A stretch of DNA of 64,000 bases from contig NZ_CP063311.1 of the NCBI RefSeq assembly GCF_015245355.1, positions 2,100,339 through 2,164,338 of the forward strand, in the 5' to 3' direction. Under the pieces are notes generated by a model, which saw nothing but the letters and a program-made list of their open reading frames with translations, made no database searches and was not told the DNA's origin. The DNA is from Anabaenopsis elenkinii CCIBt3563. Lineage in GTDB: Bacteria; Cyanobacteriota; Cyanobacteriia; Cyanobacteriales; Nostocaceae. Below are positions 57,863 to 64,000 of this stretch, piece after piece. Position 1 is the first letter of the stretch, and each line of letters starts with the position of its first letter. The translations under genes and the position numbers were made by a program.

Positions 57863-58072
57863 ATGACAATGACAAAACTAATTATTTTTGGGTTAATCGT
57901 GGTTTATGTGGGTGGAGTTTGGAAGTTATGGAATGGGTTTGAACGCACTAATTTTAATCAAACTTTATCCAATCGCCTGAGTTTATCATTGCTATGGCCA
58001 GCTTTATTTATTGCCAATAAATCATATCGGCGCAATTTTAGAAAAGCTTTAAAAGGCTCATCAAATCACTAA
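57863..58072 (+). CDS. Small membrane protein, function unknown
   Basis: 69 residues with one N-terminal helix (LIIFGLIVVYVGGVWKLW) and a second hydrophobic stretch (LSLSLLWPALFIANKSY), then a basic tail. Proteins like this are common in cyanobacterial genomes but have no assigned role. The start may be ATG 57863 or 57869. Confidence 0.6.
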   Translation: MTMTKLIIFGLIVVYVGGVWKLWNGFERTNFNQTLSNRLSLSLLWPALFIANKSYRRNFRKALKGSSNH

Positions 58073-58177
58073 TTAAGCCCAATTTTTGTAAATATTCAAG
58101 GGCTATCCAAAGCTGTGAGATGCTCCCGATCAAGTTTCTGGGTGCGTTACGCCTTCGCCAACGCACCCGATGATGAT

Positions 58178-58447
58178 TCAAAAGGCTTGAATCCACTCTT
58201 TCACAAAATATTCAGTCCAGATACCATTTTTCCAGTAGGGGTCATTTTCTACTAATTGGCGTACAGTTGCTTCGTCTTCTGCTTCGTAAATTCCCAACAC
58301 TTTAGTAGTATCCTTCGTGGGACCCAGGGTAATCAGTACGCCTGATGCTTTTTGTTGTGCTAAACCCTCTAAGTGGTCTTGACGATAGGGAACCCGTTTT
58401 TCCAAAACGTTTTCGCAGTAAGTTCCCCACATGATGTATTTCGGCAT
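58178..58447 (-). CDS. YciI family protein
   Basis: 89 residues of dimeric alpha-beta-barrel (YciI) type: MPKYIMWGTYCENVLEKR, RQDHLEGL, GPTKDTTKVLGIYEAEDEA and VENDPYWKNGIW. Relatives act on small peroxides or chlorinated compounds, but most are unassigned. It follows pheT by 96 bp on the same strand. Confidence 0.8.
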   Translation of the reverse strand: MPKYIMWGTYCENVLEKRVPYRQDHLEGLAQQKASGVLITLGPTKDTTKVLGIYEAEDEATVRQLVENDPYWKNGIWTEYFVKEWIQAF

Positions 58448-58543
58448 AATTACTGTTTTTTGATCTTGAAAATATACTTCCTTCCCCAGATTTTACCTTC
58501 AAAATTGGAGATTTTAATAGTTAAAACCTCCAACTAATGTTAA

Positions 58544-60979
58544 TTAACTTCTCAGACTAACGCCGAATTTCTCGACTAAAGCCTCACGCACCTGATTATG
58601 TACAGGTTCAACTTCAGTATCAGTAAGAGTGCGATCGCTCCCTCGATATACTAGACGAAAAGCTAAACTGCGTTGTCCTGGGGGGACATTCTCACCACGA
58701 TATTCATCAAACAATTCTACAGATTCCAGCAGTCCCTTTGCGGCTTTATGAATAGATTTTTCAATGTCCGCCACTGAGACGTTTACAGGTGCGTAGAATG
58801 CTATGTCGCGATCGCTCGCTGGGTAGGTAGAATAAGCCACAAAAGTGGGAATGAGAATTTCATCTTGATCCAGGGCATCCAACAGCACATTAACATCTAA
58901 CTGGAACACATAGACAGAATCAGGTAAACCCCGATCTTGTCGCAATTGGGGATGAAGTTGTCCAAAGATACCGAGTCTGTTACCACCCACCCACAAAGAA
59001 GCCGTGCGTCCTGGGTGTAAACGCTGATCACGACAATCTGGTTGATACTCTACCTTTAAATGTAGTCCATGGAAAACGCTTTCTAAAATCCCTTTCCCAT
59101 CAAACCAGGTCATAGGCTGTTCACGACCACCTTTTGACCACTTACCTAGTGAGATGTCACCGCCCATAATCCCAGCGATCGCATCAGTTTCTTGCAAACC
59201 ATCTTCTTCTTGCCAGAAAATGCGCCCCATGTCAAAACCATTCAGAGAACCATTTCCTTGCTCTAAATTGTATTGAAAAGCATCAATCAAACCCGATATC
59301 AAATCAGTTCGGAGTGCGGAATATTCCCCAAACAAGGGATTACTCAAAACAATTTGTCTATCATCCCCCGGTTTAACCAAAGAATAATGGAGCACTTCAG
59401 TTAATCCTTCCGCCCTCAGAAAAGCCCGTAAGTTGCGGATTAATTCTTGGTCTACGGGTAAATAACCAGCTTCCGACTTTTCTGGCAGGGTATCACAAAA
59501 ATTGTCATAGCCATAGAGACGGGCTAACTCCTCAATCAAATCAATTTCCCGTTCTAAATCGCGGTAACGATAGGGCGGTACTGTTACCGTCCAAGTTTGT
59601 TCACCCGTAGAAATTAGGTTACATCCCAAAGCAGAAAGAATGCGCTCCACATCAGCGGCGGTAATTTCCCCGGTATCCTCTCCCAAATCCACAGGACCGA
59701 GTACCTCGTTCACCCGGTGGAGACGTAGAGATATAGAACGACTCCAAGTAGATGGGTCTGGGCGAGTGTCAGCAATTTCCTGTTGGACAATCACCCCACC
59801 AGCTAATTCACTCATCAGAGATAAAGCACGGTTACAGGCTATTTCTAACTCAGCCCTATTAACCCCCCGTTCATATCTTCCCGAAGCCTCACTTCTTAAC
59901 CCCACACTCCGAGCAGAACGACGAATAGCCACAGAATCAAACAAAGCAGCTTCTAAAACAATACTGTGAGTACCGTCATAAACTTCCGTTTCCTCTCCAC
60001 CCATCACACCCGCCAGCGCAACCGGTGTATTGTTAGCAGTAATTAACAAATTTTGGCTTGACAATTTGCGCGTTACCCCGTCCAGGGTCTTCAAAGATTC
60101 CCCAGCAGTAGCAAAGCGAACACCAACAGTCAGACCTTCACCGCCCGCAACAGATTGTAACCGGTCTTTGTCAAAGGCGTGTAGTGGTTGTCCCCATTCC
60201 CACAAAACATAGTTAGTAATATCCACAACATTATTTATAGGTCTTACCCCAGCCGCCCGTAAACGCTGTTGCAACCAATCAGGAGAAGGGGCAATTTTCA
60301 GTTGTGCAACTACAGTACCAATATAAGCAGGGCAAGCCTGGGTATCAGCAACTTTTAATTTTAAATTACTTGCACCCTTGGATACTGATGTAGTCTCAGG
60401 TTGAGGTATACTTAACTTACCACCAGTCAAAGCCGCTACTTCCCTGGCTATCCCTACCATACACAGAGCATCAGCACGGTTAGCAGTAGCAGTAACGTCT
60501 AAAATTACATCATCTAGACCTAATAACGGACGCACATCACTACCCAAAGGTAGATTTTCCTGGGGGAAAATATGGATTCCATCCACATCGCTAGGTAAGC
60601 CGAGTTCCTTTAAGGAACAAATCATACCTTGAGATGGGACACCGCGCAACTTTGCCGGCTTAATTTTTAAATCGATATTTGGTAAATAAGTACCAGTAGT
60701 AGCAACTGGTACGTAAATACCCGCCTTGACATTAGGCGCACCACAGACAATATTTAAAGTCTCAGATGCGCCGATATCCACTTGACAAACACTTAATTTA
60801 TCAGCGTTGGGGTGGGGTTGACGCTCAAGTACTTTACCCACAACCACGCCCTTAGCCCAAGTTTGGCGGTCTTCGATCTCTTCGACTTCAAACCCAGCCA
60901 TTGTTAGGGTTTGTGCTAATTCTTCTGGACTCAGTTTAATTTCTACCAGTTCCCGCAGCCAATTTAGAGAAATACGCAT
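58544..60979 (-). CDS. pheT: Phenylalanine-tRNA ligase beta subunit
   Basis: 811 residues in the usual order: an N-terminal tRNA-binding (EMAP-like) domain, B3/B4 editing domain, B5 and the anticodon-type FDX-ACB domain ([15 protein letters not shown] near 715). The subunit works with PheS, which is not in the window. The start ATG at 60979 gives [16 protein letters not shown], the conserved opening. It is a housekeeping gene, and the IS607 remnant lies just upstream. Confidence 0.96.
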   Translation of the reverse strand: MRISLNWLRELVEIKLSPEELAQTLTMAGFEVEEIEDRQTWAKGVVVGKVLERQPHPNADKLSVCQVDIGASETLNIVCGAPNVKAGIYVPVATTGTYLPNIDLKIKPAKLRGVPSQGMICSLKELGLPSDVDGIHIFPQENLPLGSDVRPLLGLDDVILDVTATANRADALCMVGIAREVAALTGGKLSIPQPETTSVSKGASNLKLKVADTQACPAYIGTVVAQLKIAPSPDWLQQRLRAAGVRPINNVVDITNYVLWEWGQPLHAFDKDRLQSVAGGEGLTVGVRFATAGESLKTLDGVTRKLSSQNLLITANNTPVALAGVMGGEETEVYDGTHSIVLEAALFDSVAIRRSARSVGLRSEASGRYERGVNRAELEIACNRALSLMSELAGGVIVQQEIADTRPDPSTWSRSISLRLHRVNEVLGPVDLGEDTGEITAADVERILSALGCNLISTGEQTWTVTVPPYRYRDLEREIDLIEELARLYGYDNFCDTLPEKSEAGYLPVDQELIRNLRAFLRAEGLTEVLHYSLVKPGDDRQIVLSNPLFGEYSALRTDLISGLIDAFQYNLEQGNGSLNGFDMGRIFWQEEDGLQETDAIAGIMGGDISLGKWSKGGREQPMTWFDGKGILESVFHGLHLKVEYQPDCRDQRLHPGRTASLWVGGNRLGIFGQLHPQLRQDRGLPDSVYVFQLDVNVLLDALDQDEILIPTFVAYSTYPASDRDIAFYAPVNVSVADIEKSIHKAAKGLLESVELFDEYRGENVPPGQRSLAFRLVYRGSDRTLTDTEVEPVHNQVREALVEKFGVSLRS

Positions 60980-61037
60980 GGAGTGTGCTTGCTTGTTGAA
61001 ATATTGCAGAGTGTGTAGAGACAGAATTAAGGTGTCT

Positions 61038-61232
61038 TTACAAAAGAGGGAGAATACTAAGAATGATGCCAGTTTTTATCCCTTTCCAATTAGCTTTGGT
61101 TCCGGGATTCTGCAAGTAACGAATTGTCTGGTTATATGCAACCCTGGTAACATCAAACCAATATTTAATCTTCCGTTTCCGTACAGAACTCGTCTTGAGA
61201 TAAATCTTCTTTGATTTGTTTAGAGTATTTTC
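61038..61232 (-). pseudogene. tnpB: tnpB 5' fragment of an IS607 element
   Basis: In the frame overlapping the end of tnpA the translation reads YWFDVTRVAYNQTIRYLQNP then [12 protein letters not shown]. This matches the N-terminus of the TnpB at 51443 (SRFVYNTTVKLLQ, LKANWKAIKTDI). It breaks off in unrelated sequence after about 60 codons (stop at 61038). The rest of tnpB is deleted before pheT. The IS607 tnpB normally overlaps tnpA this way. Confidence 0.75.
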
Positions 61233-61764
61233 TCAGTCCGTGCATTCGGTAAGAAAAGACGTGAAGGATTGAGAGTAGATCTTGTATAAGTTCTGATTGG
61301 GGAGAGTGTACAGTTTTGTTGAGAACCAGGATTTGTCCACCGTTTTGTTCGACCATATACTGTACAAGTTCAAATCCAAATCTTGCGAGTCTGTCCCGAC
61401 AGGTAACAACCAGCGTGAACTTATCTCCGCGCAAAAGTCTGTCCAATATGGATTGCAGACCTTTTCTTTTAAAGTTGAGTCCTGAACCGATGTCTTTGAT
61501 GATTTCTGAGTCTGGGTAGAGGGATTGCACATAAGCGATTTGTCTGTCAAGATCATCTCGCTGCTTTGAGGAGCTAACTCGGCAGTAGCAAATAGTTGTA
61601 GTTGCAATTGAATCACTCCCTTTGACGTAGGATTCAACATCATACAATCTTTGTCCTGCTGGGTTTTTAATGCTTTTGATTTTCCCTTCATCTGCATATC
61701 TCCTCAAGGTGTTAGGGTGCAATCCCAGAAACTCGACCGCTTTTCTGAGTGGTATATATGGCAT
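61165..61764 (-). CDS. tnpA: IS607-family serine resolvase TnpA
   Basis: 199 residues: an N-terminal MerR-like helix-turn-helix (PLRKAVEFLGLHPNTLRRYA) and a serine recombinase domain with the catalytic Ser in CYCRVSSSKQRDDLDRQ near 65 and the helix TCRDRLARFGFELVQYM. IS607 transposases move double-stranded circles with little target specificity. The gene itself is intact, but its tnpB partner is cut short, so the element could move only as an autonomous tnpA or be immobile. Confidence 0.9.
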   Translation of the reverse strand: MPYIPLRKAVEFLGLHPNTLRRYADEGKIKSIKNPAGQRLYDVESYVKGSDSIATTTICYCRVSSSKQRDDLDRQIAYVQSLYPDSEIIKDIGSGLNFKRKGLQSILDRLLRGDKFTLVVTCRDRLARFGFELVQYMVEQNGGQILVLNKTVHSPQSELIQDLLSILHVFSYRMHGLRKYSKQIKEDLSQDEFCTETED

Positions 61765-62037
61765 GAAGGAAGTATAGCATTAGTGAGGGAAAATTAGCAG
61801 CTAGTTAATTTCCCCTTTGGCATCTTGAATCATCCTACCGAAAATTTGGGGTGAGAGCGTCCCGGTTTTATGGCCAGTTGAGCAAAGATTTTTGTTGCAC
61901 ACTCCCCCTGAGTTTACTACTTGAATGATTTACCATCATAAGTATTACTAAAATCAACGTAAAATCACTGACTAAGTTGATGGTATGATTTAATCAATCA
62001 GAACCAGGACAACAGCAGGTGAAGGGTGAGGGACTAA

Positions 62038-63618
62038 GTGGTAAAGAAACAAACTAAATCTAAAGCTGGTAGTACTAACTTGGGCTTTGAAGAGAAATTA
62101 TGGCAAGCTGCGGATAAGTTGCGGGGTCACTTAGATGCTGCTGAGTATAAACACGTGGTTTTGGGCTTGATTTTTCTTAAATATATTTCCGATGCTTTTA
62201 ATGAACTCTACGATCAATTAGCACAGGATGAATACGCCGACCCCGAAGATCGGGACGAATACAAGGCGGAAAATGTATTTTATGTTCCCACACCTGCACG
62301 ATGGTTACATTTCCAGGGAAACGCTAAAAACCCACGGATTGGGGAATTAATTGATCAAGGGATGGAAGCCATAGAAAAGGAAAATTCCTCTCTCAAAGGT
62401 GTATTACCCAAAGAATATAGTAAACCTTCCCTAGATAAACGATTACTGGGGGAATTGATAGATTTAATTAGCACCATTGGTTTAGGTGATGCGGAAAGTC
62501 GATCTCAGGATATTTTAGGGAGAGTTTACGAGTATTTCTTAGGACAGTTTGCTAGTGCGGAAAAGAAAAATGGGGGACAGTTCTACACCCCTCGATGTGT
62601 GGTGCAGTTATTAGTAGAAATGCTCGAACCCTACAAAGGACGAGTTTATGATCCTTGCTGTGGTTCTGGGGGAATGTTTGTTCAATCTGAAAAGTTTGTC
62701 GAGTCTCACGGCGGTAAAGTTGAGGATATTTCTATTTATGGCCAAGAGTCTAACCCCACTACCTGGAAGCTGTGCAAAATGAATTTAGCTATCCGGGGGA
62801 TTGAGGGGAATATTGGCTCACAAAATGCTGATAGTTTCCACAATGATTTACATAAGAATTTAAGGGCAGATTATATTCTAGCCAATCCTCCTTTTAATAT
62901 GAGTGATTGGGGAGGGGAAAATTTACAAGAAGATGGACGCTGGATTTATGGGACTCCTTCAGTTGGTAATGCTAATTATGCTTGGATTCAACATATTATT
63001 AGTCATTTAGCACCTGATGGTTGTGCGGGGTTTGTATTAGCTAATGGATCGATGAGTTCTCATCAATCGGGGGAAGGAGAGATTAGAGAGGCTTTAATTG
63101 CAGCTGATTTAATTGATTGTATGGTGGCACTGCCGGGGCAATTATTTTATAATACTCAAATTCCCGCTTGTTTATGGTTTTTGAGTCGCAAGAAATCCGG
63201 GGGTAAGTCCCGCGATCGCGCCAGCGCTGCTGCTAAAGCAGATCGCACAGGGGAGACTTTATTTATTGATGCGCGGAAGTTGGGGGTTTTAATTGACCGG
63301 GTACATCGAGATTTAACAGAACCAGAAATCCAACGCATTGCCCAAACCTATCATAATTGGCGCTGGATAGGTAAAGAAGAATATGTAGATATTCCTGGTT
63401 TTTGTAAAAGTGCGAGTTTTGAGGAAATTAAGGCACATGGTTATGTGTTAACACCGGGGCGCTATGTAGGCGCTGAGGAAGTAGAAGATGATGATGAACC
63501 GTTCACAGAAACAATGTTACGTTTAACCGCCAAATTAGATCAACAATTTGCCGAAAGTGGGAAGTTAGAGGCGATAATTCGGGAGAATCTGCGGGGGTTA
63601 GGATATACAACTATATAA
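62038..63618 (+). CDS. hsdM: Type I restriction-modification methyltransferase HsdM
   Basis: 526 residues from a GTG start with GGTGAGGG just upstream. It has the N-terminal HsdM helical domain ([27 protein letters not shown], kept here in parts), motif [11 protein letters not shown] near 204 and NPPF near 281, both typical of N6-adenine methyltransferases of type I. HsdM needs HsdS for specificity and HsdR for cleavage. Neither is in the remaining 380 bp, where MITE-like repeats follow. The system may continue beyond the window or be a solitary methyltransferase. Confidence 0.92.
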   Translation: MVKKQTKSKAGSTNLGFEEKLWQAADKLRGHLDAAEYKHVVLGLIFLKYISDAFNELYDQLAQDEYADPEDRDEYKAENVFYVPTPARWLHFQGNAKNPRIGELIDQGMEAIEKENSSLKGVLPKEYSKPSLDKRLLGELIDLISTIGLGDAESRSQDILGRVYEYFLGQFASAEKKNGGQFYTPRCVVQLLVEMLEPYKGRVYDPCCGSGGMFVQSEKFVESHGGKVEDISIYGQESNPTTWKLCKMNLAIRGIEGNIGSQNADSFHNDLHKNLRADYILANPPFNMSDWGGENLQEDGRWIYGTPSVGNANYAWIQHIISHLAPDGCAGFVLANGSMSSHQSGEGEIREALIAADLIDCMVALPGQLFYNTQIPACLWFLSRKKSGGKSRDRASAAAKADRTGETLFIDARKLGVLIDRVHRDLTEPEIQRIAQTYHNWRWIGKEEYVDIPGFCKSASFEEIKAHGYVLTPGRYVGAEEVEDDDEPFTETMLRLTAKLDQQFAESGKLEAIIRENLRGLGYTTI

Positions 63619-63681
63619 TGAGGTTTTTGTACAATTACCCACCTCTGAAAATTATCCCAGGGGTACTTACACAAAGTATGG

Positions 63682-64000
63682 GAAGATGTTTGAAAAGTGA
63701 TGATTAGTGTATTGAATATTGTTTGACCCCACCCTAACCCTCCCCTTGTAAGGCTATCCATTACCCGGATCTTTCTTAACATTCGTGAGAGCGATCGCTC
63801 GCAAACCCCCAAACCTTAATCCTCCGTTGATGATTCTCAATAAAATAAGGGTTTTATCAAGAACAATAAGGTACATTTTGTCAAGAGTAGGGAAATTTTC
63901 AAGCGTTGAAACCATTGCCACATAAATGTTTCAAGATTGTTAAGAAAGATGTGAGTAATGAATAGCCTTGTAAGGGGAGGGGACTGGATTTTATTGTTTT
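63682..64000. mobile_element. Second copy of the 8.1-kb MITE-like element, interrupted
   Basis: The left end (GATGTTTGAAAAGTGATGAT) and the core CACCCTAACCCTCCCCTTGT match 8133-8225. The copy is split by another element at 63754 and resumes at 63966 with the same sequence (CCTTGTAAGGGGAGGGGACT). The right end lies outside the window. Confidence 0.8.
63754..63965. mobile_element. Nested MITE, 212 bp, with 28-bp inverted ends and 10-bp target duplication
   Basis: The inverted ends (63754-63781 and 63938-63965) match at 24 of 28 positions, with CTTTCTTAACA perfect. CCTTGTAAGG occurs on both sides (63744-63753 and 63966-63975). Removing the element and one copy restores the palindromic host repeat. 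The inside has no gene. The donor transposase family is not recognised. Confidence 0.9.

Overview
This window looks like chromosomal DNA of a filamentous, probably heterocyst-forming cyanobacterium (order Nostocales). The signs are many GCGATCGC (HIP1) palindromes, a photosystem II psbA gene, heme oxygenase ho1, COP23, DUF3181 and ABA4-like proteins, DevB/DevC-type exporter subunits, and abundant IS200/IS605 and IS607 remnants and small inverted-repeat elements. The genus cannot be fixed from the sequence alone.

Layout. 1-2.8 kb: gshB (partial), grxC and hflX on the minus strand. 3.2-8.0 kb: a single-chain restriction-modification enzyme convergent with cofG. 8.1-12.6 kb: a MITE-like element, an intact psbA (Q130, low-light-type D1), then two fused CRISPR arrays with different repeats (25 repeats, then a truncated repeat, then 7 repeats), ending abruptly in the last 43 codons of a second psbA. 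12.7-15.0 kb: nuclease lipoprotein and ABC exporter. 15.2-17.0 kb: an IS200/IS605 element with a frameshifted tnpA and an intact tnpB. 17.2-20.1 kb: a divergent pair, a PRK/uridine-kinase-like kinase and an ATP-grasp PGM1-like ligase. 20.3-29.0 kb: an RHH regulator and a run of seven co-directional genes (two Rieske oxygenases, a HemF-like protein, an ATC-hydrolase-like protein, a FAD oxidase, DevB, DevC) that looks like an undescribed metabolic cluster with its own exporter. 29.1-37.8 kb: an RND-type adaptor, a divergent cell-wall pair (beta-lactamase-like and NlpC/P60), a glycosyltransferase, an MFS transporter, tRNA-Arg(ACG) and small cyanobacterial proteins, ABA4-like and CobW. 37.9-41.9 kb: a two-gene cassette, a RelE-like domain fused to an SF1 helicase plus a repeat-rich coiled-coil protein with a C-terminal membrane segment. 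This is the best candidate here for a new defence or stress system. 42-49.2 kb: housekeeping and redox genes (ho1, glmM, 1-Cys peroxiredoxin, cysteine synthase, 2Fe-2S protein, DUF5331, COP23). 49.3-53.0 kb: pabAB and ssb with a 5'-truncated tnpB wedged between them. 53.4-61 kb: UgpC-type ATPase, a sugar-nucleotide enzyme, YciI and pheT. 61-64 kb: an IS607 remnant, hsdM, and a nested pair of MITE-like elements at the window edge.

Working together. The window holds two restriction-modification loci, a composite CRISPR locus without cas genes, and the RelE-helicase cassette, so it is rich in candidate defence functions scattered among core genes. The 20-29 kb cluster reads as oxidative tailoring of a small molecule, possibly a tetrapyrrole, followed by export. 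That function is inference.
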